DNA of 64,000 nt, from assembly GCF_025567305.1 (NCBI RefSeq), contig NZ_JAOQJP010000007.1, positions 84,872 to 148,871 of the forward strand. The letters are read 5' to 3'. Below the pieces are notes generated by a model that was given only the letters and a program-made list of their open reading frames with translations, was not told where the DNA came from and did no database searches. The DNA comes from Lentihominibacter butyricus (lineage in GTDB: Bacteria > Bacillota > Clostridia > Peptostreptococcales > Anaerovoracaceae). Positions 50,289-58,284 of this stretch are shown one piece after another (positions within the stretch are counted from its first letter, which is position 1; each line of letters begins with the position of its first letter). Both the position numbers and the translations under genes were made by a program.

Positions 50289-50836
50289 TGGCTGCGGTGG
50301 ACGGATCAGGTTCTTTGAGGCTCGCAGGGATCGTAAGAGAATCGATAGTCGACGGCCCCGGCATAAGATTCACGGTCTTCTGCCAGGGGTGTCCGCATGA
50401 CTGCCCGGACTGTCACAATCCTGAAACTCACGATTTTGCAGGCGGTTTCGACTGCAGCACGGACAGGCTGATGGAGGAGATAGAGAAAGATCCGCTGCTC
50501 GCCGGAGTCACGTTCTCGGGCGGCGAGCCGTTCTGTCAGGCGGAAATGTTCACGGAGCTCGCGGAAAAGGTCAGGGAAAAAGGCCTTTCCGTGACTGTGT
50601 TCAGCGGGTACACGTACGAACAGCTGCTCGCTATGGCTGAGAAAGACGTTCATGTGAAGAGGCTGCTGGAGCTCACGGATCTGCTGATAGACGGTCCTTT
50701 TGTAAAGGCGCAGCGCGATCTGACGCTGCAGTTCAGGGGCAGCAGGAACCAGCGCCTGATCGATATGAAAAAGACAAGAGAGGCAGGAAAAGTCGTGCTG
50801 TGGGGCGACGATTCGGGCAGCGGACAGACGCGTTAA
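50288..50836 (+). CDS. nrdG: NrdG, anaerobic ribonucleotide reductase activase
   Basis: A 182-aa radical SAM enzyme that makes the glycyl radical on NrdD. The cysteine cluster FCQGCPHDCPDCHN is typical of NrdG, with VDGPGIRFTVF before it and VTFSGGEPFCQ after it. Its ATG overlaps the nrdD stop (TAATG). Confidence 0.95.
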   Translation: MAAVDGSGSLRLAGIVRESIVDGPGIRFTVFCQGCPHDCPDCHNPETHDFAGGFDCSTDRLMEEIEKDPLLAGVTFSGGEPFCQAEMFTELAEKVREKGLSVTVFSGYTYEQLLAMAEKDVHVKRLLELTDLLIDGPFVKAQRDLTLQFRGSRNQRLIDMKKTREAGKVVLWGDDSGSGQTR

Positions 50837-50868
50837 ATCACATATTCGGGCAGCTCATAAAAAAGTTC

Positions 50869-50897
50869 TTGTGTTAGTATTTTTAGTATGCTATAAT
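50869..50897 (+). promoter_or_regulatory. Promoter of rpmB
   Basis: TTGTGT (50869-50874), 17 nt, TATAAT (50892-50897) with TGC before it (extended -10). Confidence 0.7.
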
Positions 50898-51008
50898 GTC
50901 ATTTGTTCGAGTCTGTTTTATGATTTTGATGATCCATGCTCGAGTTAAAAGCAAGTGAAAAAAGTTGCGAAAGCTTTTAGATACCAAATGTATAAGGAGG
51001 TGCGGCAG

Positions 51009-51200
51009 ATGTCAAGAAAGTGTGAAATTTGCGGAAAGGGCCAGGTTTCAGGAAACAATGTATCCCATTCCAACAGACATACTAGAAGAAAATGGAATGC
51101 TAATATTCAGTCTGTAAAAGTCGAAGACGGCGGAACAGTAAGAAAAGCAAAAGTATGTACTAGATGTTTAAGATCAGGCAAAGTAAACCGTGCCATCTAA
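51009..51200 (+). CDS. rpmB: 50S ribosomal protein L28
   Basis: A 63-aa protein, typical L28 (SRKCEICGKGQVSGNNVSHS; ANIQSVKVEDGG; KVCTRCLRSGKV). The two cysteine pairs CEIC and CTRC would bind zinc, the C-plus form. ATG 51009 follows GGAGGTGCGGCAG; upstream open frame is discarded. Terminator directly after. Confidence 0.96.
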   Translation: MSRKCEICGKGQVSGNNVSHSNRHTRRKWNANIQSVKVEDGGTVRKAKVCTRCLRSGKVNRAI

Positions 51201-51213
51201 ATTTGAAAAATAG

Positions 51214-51241
51214 ACGCTCACAGTGTGGGCGTTATTTTTTT
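51214..51241. terminator. Terminator after rpmB
   Basis: ACGCTCACA (51214-51222) and TGTGGGCGT (51224-51232), one G-T pair, then ATTTTTTT. Confidence 0.75.
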
Positions 51242-51259
51242 GCCAAAACAGCGAAAATG

Positions 51260-51460
51260 CTACGATTTCTTTATCAGCATGATCCCCAGAACTACGAGCA
51301 CGATGCTGAGGAGCATCACCCAGTATTCAGGAGGGAGCACGAGCGCAAAAACCGTGACGATGCCCAGCGCGAGCATCGCAATACCTGCTTTCTTTGCAAA
51401 ACACTGCTGTTTTCTTTTCTTCCTTTCCGGTCTGCAGCAGCCGTATTTCTGTCTGTTCAT
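51260..51460 (-). CDS. Small membrane protein, unknown function
   Basis: A 66-aa protein. A basic, cysteine-containing N-terminus (MNRQKYGCCRPERKKRKQQC) is followed by two hydrophobic helices (about 24-42 and 45-63, separated by PPEYW). GAGGTGAT precedes the ATG, supporting translation. It resembles small clostridial two-helix membrane proteins of unknown function. Convergent with rpmB and divergent from recG. Confidence 0.65.
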   Translation of the reverse strand: MNRQKYGCCRPERKKRKQQCFAKKAGIAMLALGIVTVFALVLPPEYWVMLLSIVLVVLGIMLIKKS

Positions 51461-51593
51461 AACGGATCACCTCGGGATATAATATGCAGAGACGCAGATA
51501 TTGTGCATCGATAACGGCATATGATAAAATATCAGGATAACGGACGTATTTTCAAAGCACACAGGCAGAAGATATATAGAGGTGAACAGATAA

Positions 51594-53633
51594 ATGGATT
51601 TAAGGGAAAGTGTCACATCGCTGAAAGGCGTGGGACCGAAAAAGGCAGAAGCTCTGAAAAAGCTGGGTATCAGCACGATGGAGGATCTCGTGTTCTTCCT
51701 GCCGAGAAGCTATGAGGACAGGCGAAACCGCGTCGATATAAGCGATGCGGCGGAGGATCAGAACTCTGTCGTGACAGGCGAGGTAAAGCTCGTGGTGAAC
51801 GACAGGTACAGAGGCGGCAGGAAACAGATGCTCAGGCTGCTCGTCGAGGACGGGACCGGTTCTATGGAAGTCGTGTTCTTCAATGCGAAATATCTTCAGC
51901 ACAGCTTCAGGACCGGCAGAAAATACACGTTTTTCGGCAAAGTGACGAGAAACTTTGGCAAAATGCAGATGATCCATCCGGAATTCAGCGATGCGGACGG
52001 CATGGAGGACGGGATACTGCCGGTGTATCCGCTTACAAAAGGCATTTCGCAAAGGGAAATGCGCACATGGCAGAAATCGCTGAAAAGGGCATATTCCATG
52101 GCAGAAGACATCCTGAGCAGCGAAGCGGTCGAGCGCAACAGGCTGTGCAGCCTGAGCTACGCACTCGAAAATGTGCACTTTCCGCAGGAAAAACAGAAAC
52201 TGCTCGAGGCGAAATACAGACTGATCTTCGACGAGCTGCTCATCCTGCAGACAGGCCTGTTAATGGCCAGGCAGAATGTCACGGACGGAAGAAACGGCAT
52301 AGCGTTTTCGCCGGAAGCCGATACGGGCAGATACATAGAATCGCTGCCGTATCCGCTCACCGGAGCACAGCAGCGGTGTGTGGAGGAGATAGAACGCGAT
52401 CTGGAAAGCAACACGGCGATGAATCGTCTCGTGCAGGGAGACGTGGGCTGCGGTAAGACTGCGTTAGCCGAGATCGCGATGTACAAGGCAGTAAAAAGCG
52501 GATATCAGGCGGTACTGATGGCGCCTACGGAAATACTCGCGGCGCAGCATTTCGACGGCATAAGCAGAGCTTTTGAGGCTCACGGGATCAGGACGGCGTT
52601 CCTCACGGGATCGCTCAAAGCCGCGCAGAAGCGCGAGGTGCTGGAGCAGATCGCGACAGGTGAGGCGCAGGTGATAATAGGCACGCACGCGGTGATACAG
52701 CCGGATGTGGAATTCAGCAGACTGGGTCTTGTGATAACAGATGAGCAGCACAGGTTCGGCGTCAGACAGAGAGTGAAGCTCAGAGAAAAAGGAGAGAACC
52801 CGAACGTCCTCGTGATGACCGCGACACCGATACCGCGCACGCTTTCCGTGATACTGTACGGAGATCTGGACGTTTCCATAATAGACGAGCTGCCGCCGGG
52901 AAGACAGCAGACTGTGACGAGATGTCTCAAGTCAGAAAAACGCGGCGAATGCTATGATTTCGTCGAGCAGCAGCTGAAGCAGGGGCGGCAGGCATATGTC
53001 GTCACTCCTCTTATAGAAGAATCGGAGACTCTCGATGCAAAATCCGCAGAGCAGGTCGCTGCAGAGCTCAAAAAACGGTTCAGAGGCTACAGCGTCGAGC
53101 TGATACACGGTGCGATGAGCCAGGATGAGAAAGACCGGATCATGGAGTCTTTCAGCAGAGGCGAGACAGACGTGCTGGTCGCGACTGTCGTGATAGAGGT
53201 CGGCATCAATGTGCCGAATGCCACTGTGATAGTGATCGAAAACTCAGAAAGGTTCGGGCTCGCGCAGCTGCATCAGCTCAGAGGAAGGGTCGGCAGAGGA
53301 AGCCACAGATCGTACTGCTTCCTCATTCTTGACGGAGGTTCGGAGATCGCCGAAAAGAGAGGTCAGATCATGGAGGCCTCGAGCGACGGATTTTTCATAG
53401 CAGAGGAAGATCTGAAGCTGAGAGGTCCGGGAGAGATCTTCGGCACCAGACAGCACGGACTGCCGGATCTTGCGATCACCGATCTCTCAAAACATATGAA
53501 GATCCTGGAGCAGGCAAAGGAAGAAGCGAAAGCGATGCTGGCGGACGATCCCGCGCTCGACGCTCCTGAGCACAGCGCTCTCAGACGCCGCATCACAAAA
53601 CTTTTCGGCGAAGATCTGACGCTCGATCTGTGA
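51594..53633 (+). CDS. recG: ATP-dependent DNA helicase RecG
   Basis: A 679-aa superfamily 2 helicase that remodels stalled forks and branched recombination intermediates. The N-terminal wedge/OB domain starts VTSLKGVGPKKAEALKKLGI. Helicase motifs: GDVGCGKTALAEIAMYKA (I), MAPTEILAAQHF (Ia), ITDEQHRFGVRQR (II), MTATPIPRTLS (III) and QLRGRVGRG (VI). Full length. GAGGTGA precedes the ATG. Confidence 0.97.
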   Translation: MDLRESVTSLKGVGPKKAEALKKLGISTMEDLVFFLPRSYEDRRNRVDISDAAEDQNSVVTGEVKLVVNDRYRGGRKQMLRLLVEDGTGSMEVVFFNAKYLQHSFRTGRKYTFFGKVTRNFGKMQMIHPEFSDADGMEDGILPVYPLTKGISQREMRTWQKSLKRAYSMAEDILSSEAVERNRLCSLSYALENVHFPQEKQKLLEAKYRLIFDELLILQTGLLMARQNVTDGRNGIAFSPEADTGRYIESLPYPLTGAQQRCVEEIERDLESNTAMNRLVQGDVGCGKTALAEIAMYKAVKSGYQAVLMAPTEILAAQHFDGISRAFEAHGIRTAFLTGSLKAAQKREVLEQIATGEAQVIIGTHAVIQPDVEFSRLGLVITDEQHRFGVRQRVKLREKGENPNVLVMTATPIPRTLSVILYGDLDVSIIDELPPGRQQTVTRCLKSEKRGECYDFVEQQLKQGRQAYVVTPLIEESETLDAKSAEQVAAELKKRFRGYSVELIHGAMSQDEKDRIMESFSRGETDVLVATVVIEVGINVPNATVIVIENSERFGLAQLHQLRGRVGRGSHRSYCFLILDGGSEIAEKRGQIMEASSDGFFIAEEDLKLRGPGEIFGTRQHGLPDLAITDLSKHMKILEQAKEEAKAMLADDPALDAPEHSALRRRITKLFGEDLTLDL

Positions 53634-53720
53634 TATGAAAAAAACGGCAGCATATGAAATAATTGCTTGTAATACTTTTTTCACCCCGGGTTAAATTATT
53701 ATTACAGGAGGTGATGTTAA

Positions 53721-53921
53721 ATGTCATTACAGGATAAGATGAATGTCAGTGCAAAACCGGCATTAAAGAACTTAAAGACTGAAGTAGCGAGCGAGCTGGG
53801 TCTTGCGAATTACGAACAGGCAGACAAGGGAAACCTCACTGCCAGACAGAACGGCTACGTTGGCGGCTATATGACTAAGAAGCTCGTCGAAATGGCTGAG
53901 CAGCAGCTTTCAGGAAAATAA
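53721..53921 (+). CDS. Alpha/beta-type small acid-soluble spore protein
   Basis: A 66-aa SASP that coats and protects spore DNA. Both family signatures occur: LKTEVASELGLANYEQADKG with the GPR protease cleavage region, and GNLTARQNGYVGGYMTKKLVE. AGGAGGTGAT precedes the ATG. Own terminator downstream. A sigma-G promoter is expected; the upstream DNA shows only a loose match. Confidence 0.93.
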   Translation: MSLQDKMNVSAKPALKNLKTEVASELGLANYEQADKGNLTARQNGYVGGYMTKKLVEMAEQQLSGK

Positions 53922-53956
53922 GCTCCTGACGTATAGAAGCTGAACAGAACGGGAAG

Positions 53957-53993
53957 AGAGATATCTGCCGGAAAAAGCGGATATCTCTTTTTC
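53957..53993 (+). terminator. Terminator of the SASP gene
   Basis: AGAGATATCTGC (53957-53968) pairs with GCGGATATCTCT (53977-53988), one G-T pair, then TTTTT. Confidence 0.85.
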
Positions 53994-54176
53994 ATGTAAA
54001 GCTGCAGGCGGCCTGCGCCGGACTTTTGCAGCGGATGCCGGGCATGGCGATCCGCATGTGTGCTGTCGCGGCATGTCTGTCATACAAAGGGTCGCAGCTG
54101 AGAATTTTGCAAACACATATGGATAAATCCGCACTTTAGTGCTAGAATATGTAAAAACATCTACTGGAGGGACAAT

Positions 54177-54713
54177 ATGCGTGTAATAGCAGGTGAATAT
54201 AAAGGAAGAAAGCTTCAGACTCCTTCGGACTACGCGATCAGGCCGACGTCTGACAAGGTGAAGGAAGCGCTTTTCAGCATACTTACGGACAGGATATACG
54301 GCAGCAGGGTGCTGGATCTCTTTTCGGGGACAGGCAACCTCGGTATAGAGGCGCTCAGCAGAGGGGCGAGTCTGTGCGTGTTCGGCGACAGCTCGAGGGA
54401 AAGCATCAGACTGATAAAGGCGAACATCGCCCACTGCAGGGCTGAGGAAGGAGCAGTCGTGGTGCCGGGAGATTACCGCAGGACTCTGACGAGCACATCG
54501 GAGACATTCGATATAATACTGCTGGATCCGCCGTACGACAAGGGACTTCTGAGGCCGTGCTTTGAGCTGATACGTGAACGCAGACTGCTCAACGAGGGCG
54601 GAGTGATCGTTGCAGAGCACAGAAAAGAAGAGGTCATGGAAGACGAGATATGCGGATTTTCCAAGCTCAAGGAACGCCGGTACGGGATCATCATGTTGTC
54701 AATATATTGTTGA
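54177..54713 (+). CDS. rsmD: 16S rRNA (guanine966-N2)-methyltransferase
   Basis: A 178-aa class I SAM methyltransferase. The N-terminus MRVIAGEYKGRKLQTPSDYAIRPT and the motif RVLDLFSGTGNLGIEALSRGA identify RsmD, with catalytic DPPY in IILLDPPYD. Located just before coaD, its usual neighbour in Firmicutes. Confidence 0.95.
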   Translation: MRVIAGEYKGRKLQTPSDYAIRPTSDKVKEALFSILTDRIYGSRVLDLFSGTGNLGIEALSRGASLCVFGDSSRESIRLIKANIAHCRAEEGAVVVPGDYRRTLTSTSETFDIILLDPPYDKGLLRPCFELIRERRLLNEGGVIVAEHRKEEVMEDEICGFSKLKERRYGIIMLSIYC

Positions 54714-54738
54714 ATAAACCCCCGGTCCATGGTATAAT
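54710..54738 (+). promoter_or_regulatory. Promoter of coaD
   Basis: TTGAAT (54710-54715, overlapping the rsmD stop), 17 nt, TATAAT (54733-54738). Confidence 0.65.
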
Positions 54739-54766
54739 TAACAGGAATTTCTGGGAGGATTTACAT

Positions 54767-55249
54767 ATGAAGACAAAGGCCTTATACACGGGCTCATTCG
54801 ATCCGCTTACAAACGGACATCTCAACATCATAGAACGTGCGGCTAAACTTTACGATGAGCTGACTGTGGGAATAATAGTCAACCCTTCCAAAAAGTGCGC
54901 ATTTTCACTTGAAGAACGAAAAGAAATGATACATACAGCGCTGGCTCATCTTGACAATGTGAGCGTCGACTTCTTTTCCGGACTGCTCGCGGACTACGTG
55001 AACAGCAACGGATTCAACGTGGTGGTCAGAGGGCTCAGAGCTGCGATGGATTTTGAATACGAGATACAGATGGCTCAGATGAATGCGAGACTGTTTGACG
55101 AACGCGTGGAGACCGTGTTCCTGATGACTGATCCGCAGTACTCATTCCTGAGCTCCAGCATGATAAAGGAAGTGCATTCGCTCGGCGGCAGCATAGACGG
55201 GCTCGTGCCGGATGCGATACTTGAAAAGATGAATGAATCGAAGAACTGA
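54767..55249 (+). CDS. coaD: Phosphopantetheine adenylyltransferase
   Basis: A 160-aa enzyme of coenzyme A synthesis transferring AMP from ATP to 4'-phosphopantetheine. The nucleotidyltransferase motif TGSFDPLTNGHLNII and the C-terminal YSFLSSSMIKEVHSLGG motif are intact. ATG 54767 follows GGGAGGA; the open frame upstream into rsmD is not used. Confidence 0.97.
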   Translation: MKTKALYTGSFDPLTNGHLNIIERAAKLYDELTVGIIVNPSKKCAFSLEERKEMIHTALAHLDNVSVDFFSGLLADYVNSNGFNVVVRGLRAAMDFEYEIQMAQMNARLFDERVETVFLMTDPQYSFLSSSMIKEVHSLGGSIDGLVPDAILEKMNESKN

Positions 55250-55269
55250 CGAGACACAGGAGGATAATG

Positions 55270-55842
55270 ATGAGGGTTTTAGAACTTTTAGAAGAAATTG
55301 AAGAAATCGTTGATACCGCCGCAGGTTTTCCTCTTACAGGGAAAATAATGGTCGATTCACAGGAGCTGCTTGAGATAGTCAGAGAAATAAGGGCTGAGCT
55401 CCCTGACGAGATACAGCAGGCACAGTGGATAAAGAACGAAAGAGAGAGGATCATCGCAGAGGCGAGGACGCAGTATGAAGCGGTGATCGAAGACGCTCAG
55501 AAACAGGCTGACACCCTCGTTGAGAACAATGATATAACGGTAAAGGCGAAACTCCGTGCGGACGAGCTGATGAGAGTCACCGAGAACACTGCAAAGCAGC
55601 TCAAGATCGGAACGTACGACTACCTCGACAGCATCCTTTACAGCTTCCAGGGCAAGATGGAGCACCTCAGCTCGATCTACTTCGGGGAGATGTTCACGAG
55701 CATCGAAAAAGCCTTCGACGACATCAATTCGGCACTGGCTGCGAACAGGGACGAGCTCAAGGAGATGGCGTACAGGACGCAGGTGGATGCGGACGACATG
55801 CCTGCCCTGTCAAAGTCTGAAGACGAAGAGGAAAAAGAATAA
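55270..55842 (+). CDS. Coiled-coil protein of unknown function (coaD-associated)
   Basis: A 190-aa highly charged, mainly helical cytosolic protein. Residues 55-110 look like a long coiled coil (RERIIAEARTQYEAVIEDAQ) resembling V-ATPase subunit E or FoF1 subunit b stalks. The C-terminus is acidic (SKSEDEEEKE). Homologues seem to sit downstream of coaD in many clostridia, often annotated ATPase without evidence. ATG 55270 gives a 6-nt RBS spacing from AGGAGG; ATG 55267 is also possible. Function unknown. Confidence 0.7.
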   Translation: MRVLELLEEIEEIVDTAAGFPLTGKIMVDSQELLEIVREIRAELPDEIQQAQWIKNERERIIAEARTQYEAVIEDAQKQADTLVENNDITVKAKLRADELMRVTENTAKQLKIGTYDYLDSILYSFQGKMEHLSSIYFGEMFTSIEKAFDDINSALAANRDELKEMAYRTQVDADDMPALSKSEDEEEKE

Positions 55843-55857
55843 ATACACCGGATACAT

Positions 55858-55899
55858 AATACCCGTAGTCTGTAATATATATGGACTATGGGTATTTTT
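55858..55899 (+). terminator. Hairpin overlapping the ylbJ start codon
   Basis: AATACCCGTAGTC (55858-55870) pairs with GACTATGGGTATT (55884-55896), one G-T pair, then TTT. The right arm contains the ATG assigned to ylbJ (55888). It looks like a terminator for the coiled-coil gene, and if transcribed with ylbJ it would hide the start codon. Confidence 0.65.
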
Positions 55900-56814
55900 A
55901 AATTCAGCAGAAAAAAGATAATACTGGCAGGTGTGATGACTTCTGCATGCTGCGTACTGATGGTCGTTTTCCCGTCCATAGCGCTCTGTTCAGCGAGAAA
56001 GGGCATATCGCTGTGGCTCAGCAACGTGTTGCCCGCGCTGCTGCCGTTTTTCATATGCGCCAATTTCCTGCAGGATATAGGGGTGATACGGATATTCAGA
56101 TCGGGAGTCTTCCCGTTCGTGATGAGCGTATTGTCGGGGTATCCTATGGGAGCAAAGATCGTGGGGGACCTCAGGCGCGACGGAGAGATCTCGCAGAGGG
56201 AGGCGATGAGACTGATGAGCTTCTGCAGCACGTCAGGGCCTGCGTTCATGGTCGGTGCGGTCGGTGCGGGCATGCTGGGGTCGGGAATGCTTGGCGGTAT
56301 CATCGCGGCGGCGCACTATGCAGGAGCTTTCCTGAACGGTCTGCTGTACACTCGTCTTCTGGGGCGCGACGATGCGCCGGCAGGTCCGCTCTCATGCGGT
56401 GTGAGCGAAGCGAAAGGGCTGCAGGAGTCTTTCACGGATGCGATACTGCTGTCGTTCCGATCGCTGGGGATCGTGCTGGCATATATCGTGCTGTTCATGT
56501 TCGTGACAGATTTCCTGCATATGTGCGGCGGTTTTTCCATGATAGAAAGCATGCAGCTGAGAGTGCTCGCGAAGGGGTTCTTTGAGATGACCGTGGGGTG
56601 CGGCGCAGCTGCAGAGTGCGTGGATGCTGCGGAGTCTGTGAAGTGCGTCATGTGTGCTGCGATAATGTCCTGGGGCGGCCTTTCGGTGCTGGGTCAGACG
56701 ATGAGCATGCTGTCCGGAACGGGGATACCGGCGGGCTACCTGGTCATCAGCAAGATCACGCACAGCCTGTTTGCGGCAGCAGCGGCTTTTCTTATCTGCG
56801 GCGCTGTGTTATGA
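55888..56814 (+). CDS. ylbJ: Sporulation integral membrane protein YlbJ
   Basis: A 308-aa polytopic membrane protein with nucleoside-recognition (Gate) type helices. Family landmarks are ISLWLSNVLPALLPFFICANFL, SVLSGYPMGAKIV, MRLMSFCSTSGPAFMVGAVGAGML, and the second gate half ending VISKITHSLFAAAAAFL. YlbJ is a sigma-E-dependent spore protein in Bacillus. The start is uncertain: ATG 55888 has no RBS and lies in a hairpin; an in-frame GTG near 55933 would remove part of the first helix. Followed 7 nt later by tmcAL, its usual neighbour. Confidence 0.85.
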   Translation: MGIFKFSRKKIILAGVMTSACCVLMVVFPSIALCSARKGISLWLSNVLPALLPFFICANFLQDIGVIRIFRSGVFPFVMSVLSGYPMGAKIVGDLRRDGEISQREAMRLMSFCSTSGPAFMVGAVGAGMLGSGMLGGIIAAAHYAGAFLNGLLYTRLLGRDDAPAGPLSCGVSEAKGLQESFTDAILLSFRSLGIVLAYIVLFMFVTDFLHMCGGFSMIESMQLRVLAKGFFEMTVGCGAAAECVDAAESVKCVMCAAIMSWGGLSVLGQTMSMLSGTGIPAGYLVISKITHSLFAAAAAFLICGAVL

Positions 56815-56821
56815 TACAGGT

Positions 56822-58162
56822 ATGAAAATATTAGGGATAACAGCGGAATACAATCCGTTTCACAACGGACACAGATACCATCTCCAAAGATCGATGGAGA
56901 TGACAGGCGCCGATTATTCGGTGGCAGTGATGAGCGGCAGCTTTACGCAGAGAGGAGAGCCGGCAGCTCTCGACAAGTGGACGAGGAGCCGGCTGGCGGT
57001 TCAGAACGGCGTGGATCTCGTGCTGGAGCTGCCTTTCCTGTACGCGTGCAGCAGAGGCGAGATCTTTGCATCAGGAGCAGTAGATATACTGAGGGGGATA
57101 GGAGCCACGCACATCTCGTTCGGCAGCGAGAGCGGCGATCTTGAGGCTCTGCAGAGTCTTGTCACGGGCATGCGCATGCGCAGCGGAGAAATAGACGAGA
57201 TCAGGCTGCAGGAGATGCAGAAGGGCGATTCATTCGTCAGATCTCTGCAGCGTGCAGTGGAAAAGGTGCTAGGCGCGTCTGCTGCTCAGCTGATGGCGGA
57301 GCCGAACAATATACTGGCGATAGAGTACCTCAAGAGGATAGACTGCTGGAACAGCATGGGGCCGTCTGATGGCGGCTGCAGAAATCGCATAGAGCCGTGC
57401 ACGGTGAAGCGTTTCGGTTCGGGCTACGGATCGCTCAATGAGGAAGCGGGGTTCGCAGGAGCGACCGTGCTGAGAAAAATGGTGGCTGATGGAGTGTCGT
57501 GCAGTGACGGTGAAAGCGCGGACTGCGGTACAGCAGCCGGTGACGGATCGGTAGCGGACGGTGGAGAGGATATCACGGCAGGCTGTTCTGATGCAAAGGC
57601 GCAGCTCGCGGACATGCTTTCGCGGTACATGCCGTCTGACTCGGCAGAAGCACTCGCGGGCGCAGGAAGCCGCGAAGCGGCAGAGCACAACGAATTCGTG
57701 ATGCTGCAGGGAGAACTGATGAGAACCGGCAGCAGTGAGCTTTCCACGATATACTGCATGGGCGAAGGTCTCGAGAACAAATTCAAAAAAGAGATCGTCA
57801 GAGCGTCGTCGATGGCAGGGTTCATTTCCTCGATGGTATCGAAGCGGTATACGGAGGCTGCGATACGGAGACTGACGACATATGTCCTGATGGGAATACG
57901 GGGCTATCAGCCCGAAATGAAGCCGTACGCGAGGGTGCTGGCTGCAGGAGTGAAAGGCAGGGAGCTGCTGAAATTCATCAAAAAGGAAGAGCTGGCGACG
58001 ATACCGGTGATAACGAACATAAACAAGCAGGAAGACGACTGCTCGGAAGTCCATGAGACTCTCCGGCACGATATACTGTCTGCAGACCTTTACAATATAA
58101 TAATGCAGAGGAGCCTGTATGACTTCTCGGACAGAGTGATGATGCCGTATATCGAACGGTGA
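56822..58162 (+). CDS. tmcAL: tRNA(Met) cytidine acetate ligase TmcAL (YlbM), with low-complexity insertion
   Basis: A 446-aa enzyme that acetylates C34 of elongator tRNA-Met using acetate and ATP. The HIGH-like nucleotidyltransferase motif is GITAEYNPFHNGHRYHL, followed by VMSGSFTQRGEPAALDKWTR and LELPFLYACSRGEIFASGAV. At nt about 57480-57610 a Gly/Ala/Asp/Ser-rich insertion (from SCSDGESADC) interrupts the region after TVLRKMVADG. All catalytic motifs are intact. The RBS before ATG 56822 is weak, suggesting coupling to ylbJ translation. The acetate-dependence links it loosely to ackA downstream. Confidence 0.92.
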   Translation: MKILGITAEYNPFHNGHRYHLQRSMEMTGADYSVAVMSGSFTQRGEPAALDKWTRSRLAVQNGVDLVLELPFLYACSRGEIFASGAVDILRGIGATHISFGSESGDLEALQSLVTGMRMRSGEIDEIRLQEMQKGDSFVRSLQRAVEKVLGASAAQLMAEPNNILAIEYLKRIDCWNSMGPSDGGCRNRIEPCTVKRFGSGYGSLNEEAGFAGATVLRKMVADGVSCSDGESADCGTAAGDGSVADGGEDITAGCSDAKAQLADMLSRYMPSDSAEALAGAGSREAAEHNEFVMLQGELMRTGSSELSTIYCMGEGLENKFKKEIVRASSMAGFISSMVSKRYTEAAIRRLTTYVLMGIRGYQPEMKPYARVLAAGVKGRELLKFIKKEELATIPVITNINKQEDDCSEVHETLRHDILSADLYNIIMQRSLYDFSDRVMMPYIER

Positions 58163-58211
58163 CGAAACCGGGATAAAATTGACGAGAAAATTCTGAAAAA
58201 TATCAAAAGTA

Positions 58212-58240
58212 TTGAACCGGACAAGCTTAAACTGTATAAT
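58212..58240 (+). promoter_or_regulatory. Promoter of ackA
   Basis: TTGAAC (58212-58217), 17 nt, TATAAT (58235-58240). Confidence 0.75.
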
Positions 58241-58284
58241 AATATAGTTATTTTATTAATAATTCAAAGTATGGAGGAATTTAA

